Source: Desulfoprunum benzoelyticum
Lineage (GTDB): Bacteria; Desulfobacterota; Desulfobulbia; Desulfobulbales; Desulfocapsaceae
Reading direction: 5' to 3'
DNA length: 64,000 bases
NCBI RefSeq assembly: GCF_014201505.1
Contig: NZ_JACHEO010000008.1
Span: 1 to 64,000, forward strand
A model generated the notes under the pieces. The model searched no databases. It had not been told where the DNA came from and saw only the letters and a list, made by a program, of their open reading frames with translations. This document shows, in pieces, positions 9,301-17,786 of the stretch (the stretch's first letter is position 1; each line of letters opens with the position of its first letter). A program made the translations under genes and the position numbers.

Positions 9301-9417
9301 CATGAAACCGCTTCCCGCCAGATCAAGGGCTGCCTGCATGCCGCCAATTCCGGCGCCGACAACCAGTACTGATCCGATTCTGTTCCCTGCGTCCTGTTTA
9401 TGGCTCTGTTCGGTCAA
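6382..9417 (-). CDS. hdrA: Heterodisulfide reductase subunit A-like, two-module flavin/Fe-S protein
   Basis: A 1011-residue HdrA-type protein, about one and a half times methanogen HdrA. A first FAD module (VLVVGAGIGG near residue 20, CTGCGACEAEC near 117) is followed by a second HdrA-like module with the signature VCHCGVNIAGT around residue 480 and VIGGGIAGM around 620. The C-terminus has two [4Fe-4S] motifs (CMSCLACFRAC, CTGCGICAGIC). Such proteins bifurcate or confurcate electrons between NAD(P)H-, ferredoxin- and disulfide-type partners. The start is a TTG at 9417 with AAGGAGG eight bases upstream; earlier in-frame codons lack a site. It is the first gene of the mvhD-metV-metF run. Confidence 0.9.
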   Translation of the reverse strand: MTEQSHKQDAGNRIGSVLVVGAGIGGMQAALDLAGSGFMVHLINDEPSIGGTMSRLDKTFPTGDCAMCMISPRMVESSRHPNIRMHTLARATKVEGREGNFTVTITEKARYVDAERCTGCGACEAECPSRVANIFNLGLDRRKAIYALFPQAVPNTRAIDAEHCLFLTRGVCRKCEKVCDANAINFDDSDKEYELKVGSIILTPGLKTYDPAIRQELGYGRLQNVVTSLQFERLLSASGPCGGVVARPSDGGHPKRLAWIQCVGSRNAHNANPWCSSVCCMYAAKQSIIAKEHDPEVDATVFYMELRAFGKDFDKYIDKAKFDSGVKYRRAMISEIIEVPETKNLLIHSVDEEGRLVNEEFDMVILSIGFEPRPDALELAQIFGIATDQYGFAQTSKLAPVATSRPGIYVAGTYQGPKDIPETVIQGSGSAAQAMALLGGSRGSEIEETVLPAERDIVGEEPRVGVIVCHCGVNIAGTVDVAKVAEVASHQPGVTHAETIIYACAPDGQQKIRDLIREKGLNRVVVASCTPRTHAPLFQDTIREEGLNRFLFELADIREQCSWCHMNDKEKATAKAIEIVNMNVAKTRLLEQVTSNAVGVTHAALVIGGGIAGMTASLSLAEQGYDVHLVERQNTLGGLLSQVRRNLEGDDVQAYLVDVRNKIAQNERIAVHLGVSVDNTEGFVGNFNTRLTDGTVFSHGAIVLASGGTEYAPTEYGYGSSPGIMTQRELESWLAASEPKVSDRFVMIQCVGSREEPANYCSRICCQDALKNSIAIKERQPEAQVVVLYRDLRAYGLKEDYYRQARDLGVLFFLYVPERKPEIIVDGNGFKVRIDGRVLGGEMEIDADYLILSTGLRPQEDAQQLSQTYKLTRNGDGYFMEAHVKLRPVDFPSEGLFLAGLAHAPKNLEETISQSLAAAGRAGTLLSRDNLTVSGIIAKHDRDICMSCLACFRACPFGSPFIDEDGRVSHNEVKCTGCGICAGICPAKAFQVNCFRDNQILAMIDSVTGAD

Positions 9418-9725
9418 AACAAGATCCTCCTTCAGACCGGCCCTGACAGTTTCGCCACTGCCGCCATTGTGTACTCGACCTGCGAGCGAATTGTAAGGGA
9501 CGTAATCAGAGTAAAACATTGAGAAAAACCATCGGTGAACGCTCTTCAGCTAACATTCATTATCATTGATCTCCCACGCAATGACAATCTTTTTTATTTC
9601 CATCGGCCACAAAATGTACGGTTGTTCAGTACGCCGAACATTTCACCAGCTTACCAGCCGGATCAGCCGGTGGGAGGGAGGAAACTCACCCATCAACCTG
9701 AAGACAAGAGAGATTTCGAACGGAA
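9418..9725. other. Intergenic region upstream of hdrA
   Basis: About 300 bases without a credible gene, AT-rich near 9550-9600. It must hold the hdrA promoter (minus strand). The stretch CATTCATTATCATTGAT at 9556-9572 contains the core AATGATAAT of a Fur-type box on the minus strand; the fit outside the core is poor. Confidence 0.4.
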
Positions 9726-10535
9726 TCATTCAGCCGGAAGGACAAAGCCATGACGCTGGGCCAGCACCTCGAACATCCGCGCCAATCCCGCCCCCAGATT
9801 GAAGACCGCTCCGGCATCAAGAAACCTTTCCACGGTGGCATCGAAAAAGACATTGAGCTCCGATGCCAGCCCTTCCGCCGGCTTCCAGTAGCAGATCATG
9901 ACCGGCACTTTCGGCAACGGCCTGAGGACCACGGAGATATCGGCATCGAACTGCGCAGCCACCCGTTCACCACCGAACAGATGGACAATGTCATCAAAAA
10001 GGTCGGGCCAGGTATCCGCCACCTGTTTCATCACGTCCTCGCACCGCTTCTGAAACAACGGATAACGCTCCCTTCCCCCGGCGATCTCGCGGTACGCGAT
10101 CCATGTTCCTGACGGCTGTTCCCCAGAACACTGCAGAAGATAGGTGAGAAAGGGCACGACGACCCAGTTGTTGACATGGATATCGGTAACAAAGTTGCCG
10201 GCGGCATCGATACCGAAATCCTTTCCCAGTACTTTGAGAACGATACTTCCTCTGGACAGCTTTCCCCCCGTGCGCGCCGCCGTTTCGACCGGATCAAGCC
10301 TGCGAACCTTGTCAATCAGGACGGAGAGGGCCTGCTCTTCCTTCTCCTGATCCAGCGAGACCCTGTCGCCGTAACGGGCACAGGTCTCCGCGTCGAGCTT
10401 CGGGCAGGCGGAAAGCGCTTTCATCCCCAGGAAGACCGCACCGGCAAAGGCCATACAGGTCTTTTCTCCGCATCGGCGGCAATTGCTCCGGTCGAGCAGA
10501 CTGAACACTTCCATCGCATTGGCAAAACCAGACAT
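9726..10535 (-). CDS. DUF3786 protein with N-terminal CFeSP-type [4Fe-4S] domain
   Basis: A 269-residue protein. Residues 1-50 carry CRRCGEKTCMAFA...ACP, the four-Cys [4Fe-4S] domain also found at the N-terminus of the corrinoid iron-sulfur protein large subunit (compare CKECGVPTCLAFA in acsC here). The remainder is a DUF3786 domain with VNNWVVVPFLTYLL and RPLPKVPVMICYWKPAEG. The ATG at 10535 has GAGAGG seven bases upstream. It is divergent from the ferredoxin-rubrerythrin pair. The biochemical role is unknown; the Fe-S domain suggests redox or corrinoid-linked chemistry. Confidence 0.85.
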   Translation of the reverse strand: MSGFANAMEVFSLLDRSNCRRCGEKTCMAFAGAVFLGMKALSACPKLDAETCARYGDRVSLDQEKEEQALSVLIDKVRRLDPVETAARTGGKLSRGSIVLKVLGKDFGIDAAGNFVTDIHVNNWVVVPFLTYLLQCSGEQPSGTWIAYREIAGGRERYPLFQKRCEDVMKQVADTWPDLFDDIVHLFGGERVAAQFDADISVVLRPLPKVPVMICYWKPAEGLASELNVFFDATVERFLDAGAVFNLGAGLARMFEVLAQRHGFVLPAE

Positions 10536-10752
10536 ATATATCCTCTCAGAAATCCCGCTTTTCGTCGGGTAACCGACAGACGCATCAAACCATATGTGTA
10601 CATCCGGCGAGAGAACAGATATCCACAACAGGAAAATTTGATTTGACGGATGCCACCCGGACCGATAAGACTATTACAACAAGTGGTATTGTACAGGCAA
10701 TGTTACCGGATTAACCGGAGCTATCACGATCAACCCGAACTAGGAGACGAAC

Positions 10753-10944
10753 ATGAAGGCTACGATCACCAAAGAATGCATGGGAGACAGAAACTGCAAC
10801 AAACTCTGCCCCGAGATTTTCGAGTATGACGAGAACCAACTTCTTTCCATCGTCAAACTCGACACTATCCCCCCTCACCTCGAGGACATCGTCCGGCGGG
10901 CCGCTCGCGAATGCGGGGCCGAAGCCATAATTATAGAAGAATAA
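10753..10944 (+). CDS. Single-cluster ferredoxin
   Basis: A 63-residue ferredoxin with the motif CMGDRNCNKLCP and a distant fourth Cys near residue 54 (ARECGAEA). This is the CxxxxxCxxxCP...C pattern of small [4Fe-4S]/[3Fe-4S] ferredoxins. An Asp, not Cys, occupies the position that would give the usual second ligand (MGD), which is compatible with a three-iron or labile four-iron cluster. AGGAG precedes the ATG. It lies 21 bases before a rubrerythrin gene, so it may supply electrons to it. Confidence 0.88.
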   Translation: MKATITKECMGDRNCNKLCPEIFEYDENQLLSIVKLDTIPPHLEDIVRRAARECGAEAIIIEE

Positions 10945-10965
10945 TCACGATACCGGAAAAAGCCA

Positions 10966-11538
10966 ATGCCTTTTCGTGACAGCAGAACGGCGAAAAACCT
11001 GCTTATTTCCTTTTCCGCCGAGGCCCAGGCCCGAACCCGCTATAATTTTTTCGCAGGCCGGGCCAGGGAGGAAAATTATATCCAGATCGCTCGGATTTTC
11101 GATGAGACAGCGGAACAGGAATACGAGCACGCGCTGCGGTTCTTCAAGTTCTTCAACGGCGGCGAACTGGAGATTTCCTGGCCATTTCCCGCCGGCGTCA
11201 TCGAAGACACCCGTTCGAACCTGCTCTCCTCGGCCGAACTCGAGCTTTACGTCCACGGCACAATGTACCGGCTCTTTGCCGAGATCGCCAGGGAAGAAGG
11301 AATGACGCGGGCCGCCGAGACCTTCGATGCCATCAGTGTCGCCGAACGGCACCATGAGCGGATATTCCGCGAACTGGCGGAAAACATCAGCGTCGGAAGG
11401 ATATTCTCCCGCCCGGAGGGGACGGTATGGAAATGCCTCGGTTGCGGGTACCTCCACACGGGGGCGGAACCCCCCACCAAGTGTCCCGCATGCGTCCGGC
11501 CACGGGGATATTTCGAACTGCTCGGTAAAAACTGGTAA
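10966..11538 (+). CDS. Rubrerythrin
   Basis: A 190-residue rubrerythrin, a cytoplasmic non-haem diiron peroxidase of anaerobes. The N-terminal ferritin-like bundle has paired diiron ligands in SAEAQARTRYNFF, ETAEQEYEHA and ISVAERHHERIF. The C-terminal rubredoxin domain has KCLGCGYLH and KCPACVRP. It is cotranscribed with the preceding ferredoxin gene and is convergent with dfsP. Oxidative-stress defence is the expected role. Confidence 0.93.
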   Translation: MPFRDSRTAKNLLISFSAEAQARTRYNFFAGRAREENYIQIARIFDETAEQEYEHALRFFKFFNGGELEISWPFPAGVIEDTRSNLLSSAELELYVHGTMYRLFAEIAREEGMTRAAETFDAISVAERHHERIFRELAENISVGRIFSRPEGTVWKCLGCGYLHTGAEPPTKCPACVRPRGYFELLGKNW

Positions 11539-11545
11539 CCAAACG

Positions 11546-11567
11546 CTCCGCCCCTCCAGGGGCGGAG
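11546..11567. terminator. Hairpin between convergent rubrerythrin and dfsP
   Basis: Perfect arms CTCCGCCCCT / AGGGGCGGAG with a two-base loop lie in the 30-base gap between two convergent stop codons. No clear U-tract follows on either strand, so termination is inferred mainly from position. Confidence 0.55.
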
Positions 11568-11568
11568 A

Positions 11569-12198
11569 TCATATCCCGGCCAGTCGCGCCAGCGCGTCCT
11601 TCATCGCCTTGCTGTGGATCTTACCGGCGAAATGAACCGGACTCTGGCCGTAAATAGGGTCCCACCCCGCCGGGTTGGCGGAACAGAAATACTGGACCTC
11701 AAGGCCGATGATTCGTTCCGCCTCGTCCACCGGGGAACCAACCAGTTTTTTCGCGGCATCCCAGGTGGCCCCACAGGGGGCCCCCCGCACCACCGTCACC
11801 TCCACGATCCTCCCGCTCTCGACTTCGACCTCGAGTTCGGGTGCGCCGAACCGCTCACCATAGGGACCGAGACAATCCTGCCTCGGAAGACCGCATCAGG
11901 TGGGCGGAATCATCACCTGCCGGCCCGTTCGCTTCTTGCCCGAGGAAACCACCGGAATCCCCTGTTCGACGCACATCGCCACAAGGTCATGCGAGAGGTC
12001 CTGATGGCGCAGATAATCAAGAACGAGATCGGCGTCGATTTTGTCCGGAAGATAACCTCGAGCATCATCGATCACAGGCGGCAGGGCGCCATCGATCGCC
12101 ACGGTCTCGATTCTGACGATATCGGAGCCATGCTCCCTGACCCCGGCGACCTTCCGTTCACCACTGCCATTTTGCTGAAAAACAACGACCTTTTGCAC
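11569..12198 (-). CDS. dfsP: DUF166 family selenoprotein DfsP (Sec at UGA 11896-11898)
   Basis: A 209-residue DUF166 protein when the UGA at codon 101 is read as selenocysteine. The N-terminal part has VFQQNGSGERKVAGVREHG and PDKIDADLVLDYLRH. The UGA falls in PPT-U-CGLPRQDCLGPYGERFG, where I recall Cys relatives having a CC pair. The downstream part continues with VRGAPCGATWDAAK and SPVHFAGKIH without a frame change. A GG-loop hairpin starts nine bases after the UGA. The start is a GTG at 12198 with GGAGG four bases upstream. The chemical role of the family is unknown; the neighbouring Cys and conserved APCGATW suggest a redox or metal site. Confidence 0.88.
11867..11886 (-). promoter_or_regulatory. 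Candidate bacterial SECIS element in dfsP
   Basis: On the minus strand CCGAGGCA pairs with TGTCTCGG (one G-U) around a GGAT loop, starting nine bases after the UGA at 11896-11898. The eight-pair stem and GG loop fit a bacterial SECIS. Confidence 0.75.
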
Positions 12199-12247
12199 TG
12201 AGCCTCCACGGCTATATAATTAATCCGCCGGTCTTTTCACTTCATTG

Positions 12248-12643
12248 TCAGATATCCAACCGGATCCATCGGGTACAGAAGCGATAGGCCGCTTCAATCA
12301 ATTTTTTGCCGTCCTGTCCATCGTGCATCAGGGCGTAAAACCGCCCCTCCGTATCCCGGTAGAGCGCCAGTCCGGCAACCAGTTCCTCAGCATCCCCTCG
12401 CCCTGAAACACGTAGACTGCCATCCAGCGGTGTAATCTCCAGTTCGCCATCCTGAAACTGGAAATACGCCATCTGGGCCATCGTATGAAACTCATGTTTA
12501 ACATGGGCGGATTCTTTGACGGTCATCGTCCTGATATAGCCAGGCTCGGCGATGGCGATCTTCGGCACCAGAATGATGCTGCTACAATCCGTGATTGTCC
12601 TTGCTCCACACTTCAAAACAATGCTTTCGATTCCCGTACTCAC
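12248..12643 (-). CDS. Hypothetical protein (131 aa)
   Basis: I do not recognise this 131-residue protein. It is soluble, has no signal peptide, and contains scattered Cys residues without a cluster-binding motif. The GTG at 12643 follows GGAAGGA at close spacing; a later Met (MTVKESAH) is possible. It lies about 50 bases upstream of dfsP on the same strand and may share its transcript. Codon use looks like that of its neighbours. Confidence 0.6.
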   Translation of the reverse strand: MSTGIESIVLKCGARTITDCSSIILVPKIAIAEPGYIRTMTVKESAHVKHEFHTMAQMAYFQFQDGELEITPLDGSLRVSGRGDAEELVAGLALYRDTEGRFYALMHDGQDGKKLIEAAYRFCTRWIRLDI

Positions 12644-12742
12644 ACTTCCTTCCCGCTTTCTCGTTCGCCTGAGTTGATCATGTAACCAGTCATCTTCTCA
12701 AGAAGATCATACAGATTGAGCCGATTGTCCAGCATGTCGCCG

Positions 12743-12779
12743 AAAAAAAGGGGACCGGTTCAGAGCAGAACCAGTCCCC
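12743..12779 (-). terminator. Rho-independent terminator of the formate dehydrogenase operon
   Basis: On the minus strand the arms GGGGAC.GGTTC / GAACC.GTCCCC form a stem with one mismatch, followed by seven U. It lies 30 bases after the fdhA stop. Confidence 0.85.
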
Positions 12780-12808
12780 GGATTGTCAGCCTGTTGTTGC
12801 CTACCGGA

Positions 12809-15499
12809 TCAGGCTGCCTGTTTTTCCACCCGTACCGCGCAGACCTTGGCTTCCATGATCTTGCTGATCGGGTCGAGGGCGTCGCTCGTCAGCATATTCG
12901 CCGCCGCCTCTTTATAATGGAACGGGATGAAGACCACCTTAGCCGGAACGATATCCGAAACCCGCGCCTTCACCTTGATACTGCCGCGCCGGGAACTGAC
13001 CGACAGCAGCTCCGCATCACTGATCCCGAGTACCGCGGCATCGGCGGGATTGATCTCGATAAACGGTTCGGATGCTGCGGCGTTGAGCCCCTTCGATTTC
13101 CTCGTCATCGTTCCGGTATGATAATGGAACAACTCCCTGCCTGTCGTCAGCAGGAAAGGATATTCGCTGTCGGGCAGCTCGTCCGACACAACGTACGGCA
13201 CATTGGAGAACAGGGCCTTGCCGCCCTCCCTGGGAAAGGTTTCCTGAAACAGGTACGAGGTCCCGGGATGATCGACCGTCGGGCAGGGCCACTGCAAGCC
13301 ATCGCCTTCGAGACGATCATACTGCATCCCGGCAATTCCGGGCCACAGGGAGGCCGCCTCGGCGAACAGCTCGGCCGCGGCAACGTCGAAGGCCGCCGCT
13401 GCCGGGTCGATCCGCTTGTAGACCTCATGGATGATGGCAAGGTCGTTCTTCGCCTCGCCCGGTGAGGCGATGGCCGGCCGGACCCTCTGCACCCGGCGCT
13501 CCGAACTGGTAAAGGTACCATCCTTCTCGGCAAACGAGGCGCCGGGCAGGACGACGTCGGCCAGTTCCGCCGTCTCGGTCAGGAAGATATCCTGAACCAC
13601 CAGGAAATCGAGGGCCTTGAAGGCCTTGATCGAATGCGACATGTTCGGATCGGACAAAGCCGGATTCTCTCCGAAAATGTACATTGCCCTGAGATCGCCG
13701 GAAAGCATCGCCCCGGTCATCTCGCTGGCGGTCAGTCCCGGCTTCGGCGACAGCGACTTGCCCCAGGCCTTCTCGAACTTGGCCTGTACCGCAGGATTGC
13801 TGACCTTCTGGTAGCCGGGGTAGTCGCCCGGCAGGCAGCCCATGTCGCAGGCGCCCTGGACATTGTTCTGGCCGCGCAGCGGGTTGACGCCGGCGGCGTC
13901 TTTGCCGAGGTTGCCGGTCAGCATCGCCAGGTTGCCAACGGCCATGACGTTGTTGGTCCCCATGGTGTGCTGGGTGATGCCCATGGCGTAGTAGATACCG
14001 GCATTGCCGGCGCCGGCGTAGATCCGTGCCGCCTTGCGGATATCGTCGGCGGCGACCCCGGTCACGCCCTCGGCGAACTCGGGGGTGAACGTTGCCAGGG
14101 ACTCGACAAACTCGGCATAGCCTTCGGTCCGGTCGGCGATGAATTTCTTGTCCTCGAGCCCTTCGGCCAGGATAACGTTCATGATTGCATTCAACAGGAC
14201 CGAATCGGTCCCCGGCCTGTGGCGCAGCCACAGCGTCGCGAACTTGACCAGCGGGATGCGGCGGGGATCGGCGACGATCAGCTGGGCGCCGCCCGCCACA
14301 GCCTCCTTCATCCTGAGGCCGATGATCGGGTGATTCTCGGTGGTGTTGGAACCGATGACGAAGAGGACATCGTTGCGGGAGATCCCCTCGACCGAATTGG
14401 TCATTGCGCCGGAACCGAACTTGGTGGCCAGACCGGCCACCGTCGCACTGTGTCAGTATCTGGCGCAGTGATCGACATTGTTGGTGCCGATTCCCGCCCG
14501 CAGCAGTTTCTGGAAGAGGTAGTTTTCCTCATTGGTGCAGCGGGCCGAGGCCAGACCGCCAATGGCGTCGGGACCGTACTGTTCCTTCACCGACTGCAGC
14601 CGGGAGGTGATCAGATCGAGGGCCTCGTCCCAGCCGGCCGGCTCGAGCGCGCCACCCTTCTGGCGGCGGATCAGCGGAGTCGTCAATCGCTCGGGGCTGT
14701 TGATGAAATCGTAACCGAAGCGGCCTTTGACGCACAGCCAGCCGCGGTTATGATTGTCGGAGCGGGACGAGACCCGGGCGACCTTGTTGCCGTGGGTGTG
14801 CAGGGTGACGTTGCAACCGCAGCCACAGTAGGTGCAGGTCGTCTCGGTGGGCTGGAGACCATCCAGACGGGGCTGGCCGACCCACATCTTGGCCGTCAGG
14901 GCCCCGGTCGGGCAGACGGAGACGCACTGACCGCAGAACTCGCAGTTGAGGTCCTTCTTGAACGGCGGGCATATATCCGACTCGAAACCGCGGTTGGCAT
15001 AGCCGATCGCCCCGACGCCCTGGACCTCATCGCAGACCCTGACACAGAGACCGCAGAGGACGCACTTGTCTTGGTCGCGGAGGATGAAAGGGTTGTTGTC
15101 GACCCGCTTGTGCTGGCGGACTGCGCCGCTGAAGCGGTTGTCGCGGATGCCGTAGCGGTAGGCCAGATCCTGGAGACTGCAATCCCCGGCCTGGATACAG
15201 ACCATGCAGTCGTTCGGGTGATCGGAGAGCAGCAATTCCACCGTGGTCTTGCGCAGACGCTCCAACCGGGGACTCGATGTCGTCACCACCATCCCTTCGG
15301 TTGCCGGGGTTGTACAGGAGGTGACCGGCCGCGGCAACCCGGCAATATCCACAATGCAGAGCCGGCAGGCTCCGAAGGGCTTCATCCGCGGGTCATGGCA
15401 GAGGGTCGGGATATCAATCTTGGCCAGACGGGCTGCTTCCAGGACGGTCGCACCGTGCGGCGCCTCAATTTTCTTATCGTCAATCGTCAGGCTGATCAT
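12809..15499 (-). CDS. fdhA: Formate dehydrogenase catalytic subunit, selenoprotein (Sec at UGA 14453-14455)
   Basis: An 896-residue molybdo/tungsto-pterin formate dehydrogenase. A NuoG-like N-terminus carries a [2Fe-2S] domain (CHDPRMKPFGACRLC) and [4Fe-4S] motifs CVLCGLCVRVC and CEFCGQCVSVC. The catalytic domain begins with CTYCGCGCNVTL. The UGA at codon 349 lies in VDHCARY-U-HSATVAGLATKFG, the position of the metal-ligating selenocysteine of FdhF-type enzymes. The frame continues to a normal C-terminus (ending VRVEKQAA). A near-perfect SECIS follows. With the NuoF- and NuoE-like genes just upstream it should form an NAD(P)-linked, possibly ferredoxin-bifurcating, cytoplasmic FDH that interconverts CO2 and formate for the methyl branch. 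Gene callers would split it at 14453. Confidence 0.95.
14423..14441 (-). promoter_or_regulatory. Candidate bacterial SECIS element in fdhA
   Basis: On the minus strand GGTGGCC and GGCCACC pair perfectly around a GGTCT loop, beginning 11 bases after the UGA. It matches the expected place and GG loop of a bacterial SECIS. Confidence 0.85.
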
Positions 15500-15502
15500 A
15501 GG

Positions 15503-17284
15503 TTAATCCTTTACAACTGCGTTGAATTTACAGACATCATAGCATGATCCGCATTTGATGCAGAGGGCGTTATCGATACGGTGCGGCTGCTTCAGATCGC
15601 CGGAGATGGCCTTCACCGAACATGCCTTGGCGCACATGCCGCAGCCGACGCACTGGTCGGGGCGGATGAAGAAGGTCAGCAGCTTGTTGCAGACCTTGGC
15701 CGGGCATTTCTTGCGGTTGATATGGGCCTCGTACTCATGGCGGAAATACTTGATGGTGCTGATGACGGGGTTCGGTGCCGACATTCCGAGACCGCAGAGG
15801 CTCGAATCGCGGACGTCTTCGGCAAGTTCCTGGAGCAACTCGATATCCCCCTTCTTGCCCTTGCCTTCGGTGATCCGGGTCAGGATCTCAAGCAGACGCT
15901 TGGTGCCGATCCGGCAGGGAACGCACTTGCCGCAACTCTCCTCCTGGGTGAAGGTCAGGAAGAACTTGGCGATGTTGACCATGCAGTCGGTTTCGTCGAG
16001 CACGACCATACCGCCGGAACCCATCATCGAACCGACCGATTTCAGGCCCTCGTAATCGACCGGCAGGTCGATGAACTGCTGCGGGATACAGCCGCCGGAT
16101 GGTCCGCCGGTCTGCACCGCCTTGAACAGCTTGTCGCCCTCGATGCCGCCGCCTATCTTGAAGATGATGTCTTTCAGCGGCATACCCATCGGGATCTCGA
16201 TGAGGCCGGTGTTCCTGATCTTGCCGGTCAGGGCGATGACCTTCGTACCCTTGCTCTTTTCCGAACCGATCGAAGCGAACCACTCGGCCCCCTTGTTGAT
16301 GATCGGCGGCAGATTGGCCAGCGTCTCGACGTTGTTGATGATCGTCGGCTTACCCCATAACCCCTTGTTGGCGGGGAACGGCGGCTTGGCCCGCGGCATG
16401 CCGCGTTCGCCCTCGATCGAGGCGATCAGGGCGGTCTCCTCGCCGCAGACGAAGGCCCCGGCGCCGAGTTTGATCTTGATGTCGAATTCGAACGAAGTCC
16501 CGAACAGCTTCTCGCCGAGAAAGCCCCGCTCACGGGCCTGATCAAGGGCAATGCGCAGTCGCTGGACGGCCAGCGGATATTCGGCCCGGATATAGACGTA
16601 GCCGCGGGTGGCACCGATCGCATAGGCGGTGATGATCATGCCCTCGATCACCGCGTGGGGATTGCCCTCCACCATCGAACGATCCATGAAGGCGCCGGGA
16701 TCGCCCTCGTCGGCGTTGCAGATGACATAGCGCTGGTCCGCCTCGTTGGCGGCGCAGAGACTCCACTTGAGCCCGGTCGGAAAACCACCGCCGCCGCGGC
16801 CGCGCAGGCCGGAGTTCTTGACTTCGTTGACGACCTCCTCGGCGGTCATCGTCATAAGGGCCTTCTTCGCCGCGGTGTAGCCCTCGACGCCGATGTAGTC
16901 GTCGATCGATTCCGGATTGATCTTGCCGAGATCGTGGAGGATGACCTTGGTCTGGTTGTCGTGGAAGACATGGTAGTCGTCGCCGGCCATCCACTCTCTG
17001 ATCGGCTTGCCGCCGACGACATGTTCCCTGACCAACCGTTTAACCATATCCTCCTGGATGAACTGGTAGGTCGAGACCTCGCCGTCGACGCTGATGTCGA
17101 CCAGGACGTCCTTGGCGCAGAAGCCGCGGCAACCGACCTTGTGCAGTTTGCAGCGGTTCTGGACGGTGGCGTTTTCGAGCCCGGCAGCGGCAAATTCATC
17201 CTGGAACGCCTTCATCACCATCTCGGCACCCGCCGCGATGCCGCCGGTGCCCATGCACACATTGACTATTATTTCGCCATTCAC
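15503..17284 (-). CDS. NuoF/HydB-like NAD- and FMN-binding Fe-S subunit of formate dehydrogenase
   Basis: A 593-residue NuoF-type flavoprotein. In order it has a thioredoxin-like [2Fe-2S] domain (CKLHKVGCRGFC near residue 50), a NAD/FMN domain with LRGRGGGGFPTGLKW and CNADEGDPGAFMDR, the [4Fe-4S] site ESCGKCVPCRIGTKR, and a C-terminal two-cluster ferredoxin (CVGCGMCAKAC, CIKCGSCYDVC). This layout matches HydB of bifurcating hydrogenases and the matching subunit of NAD-linked FDH. It passes electrons between NAD(H) and FdhA. The gap to fdhA is three bases and to the NuoE-like gene four bases. Confidence 0.93.
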   Translation of the reverse strand: MNGEIIVNVCMGTGGIAAGAEMVMKAFQDEFAAAGLENATVQNRCKLHKVGCRGFCAKDVLVDISVDGEVSTYQFIQEDMVKRLVREHVVGGKPIREWMAGDDYHVFHDNQTKVILHDLGKINPESIDDYIGVEGYTAAKKALMTMTAEEVVNEVKNSGLRGRGGGGFPTGLKWSLCAANEADQRYVICNADEGDPGAFMDRSMVEGNPHAVIEGMIITAYAIGATRGYVYIRAEYPLAVQRLRIALDQARERGFLGEKLFGTSFEFDIKIKLGAGAFVCGEETALIASIEGERGMPRAKPPFPANKGLWGKPTIINNVETLANLPPIINKGAEWFASIGSEKSKGTKVIALTGKIRNTGLIEIPMGMPLKDIIFKIGGGIEGDKLFKAVQTGGPSGGCIPQQFIDLPVDYEGLKSVGSMMGSGGMVVLDETDCMVNIAKFFLTFTQEESCGKCVPCRIGTKRLLEILTRITEGKGKKGDIELLQELAEDVRDSSLCGLGMSAPNPVISTIKYFRHEYEAHINRKKCPAKVCNKLLTFFIRPDQCVGCGMCAKACSVKAISGDLKQPHRIDNALCIKCGSCYDVCKFNAVVKD

Positions 17285-17288
17285 GGTG

Positions 17289-17756
17289 TTATTCCTTATA
17301 GGTTTTGAGGGTTTTGGAGATCTTCTCCGGATTCATCTTACCGAAAACCTTCTCGTTGACGACGACAACCGGGGCGATGCTGCAGGCCCCGACACAGTTG
17401 ACGTTTTCCAACGTAAACAGCATGTCCTTGGTGGTCGGCTTGTCCTCTGCGAGTTTCAGGTCGTCACGGATCCGCGAGATGATCCTGGAGGCCCCCTTGA
17501 CGTGGCATACCGTCCCGGAGCAGACGGTGATGATGTTCTTACCGCGTGGGGTCATGTGAAACTGGGAATAAAAGGTAATGACGCCGTAGAACTTCGAGGC
17601 CGGGATGTTGGTCCTCGCCGAGAACCAGTTCACCGTTTCCTCCTGGACATATCCGAACGCATTCTGGATCTCCTGCAGCACGGTGATTATGTTATCACCG
17701 TGCGCCACCGTTTTCTGATAGATGCCTTCCAGCACTTCTTCCATCTGATTTTCCAT
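17289..17756 (-). CDS. NuoE/HydC-like [2Fe-2S] subunit of formate dehydrogenase
   Basis: A 155-residue NuoE-type protein. The thioredoxin-like [2Fe-2S] ligands are visible as CSGTVCHVKG and NCVGACSIAP, with the family stretch FYGVITFYSQFHMTPRGK. It is the first gene of the three-gene FDH operon. The ATG at 17756 has GGAG nine bases upstream; a TTG at 17786 would add ten residues and cannot be excluded. It should complete the electron path FdhA-NuoF-NuoE. Confidence 0.9.
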   Translation of the reverse strand: MENQMEEVLEGIYQKTVAHGDNIITVLQEIQNAFGYVQEETVNWFSARTNIPASKFYGVITFYSQFHMTPRGKNIITVCSGTVCHVKGASRIISRIRDDLKLAEDKPTTKDMLFTLENVNCVGACSIAPVVVVNEKVFGKMNPEKISKTLKTYKE

Positions 17757-17786
17757 ATCCACATGCTCCAGCTGAAGATTGTTCAA

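Noticed and set aside
14453..14455. fdhA as a nonsense-mutated pseudogene
   Set aside because: UGA lies exactly at the Sec position of formate dehydrogenases, with a perfect SECIS-like stem and intact downstream domain. The same reasoning applies to the UGA codons at 6098, 11896 and 63374.
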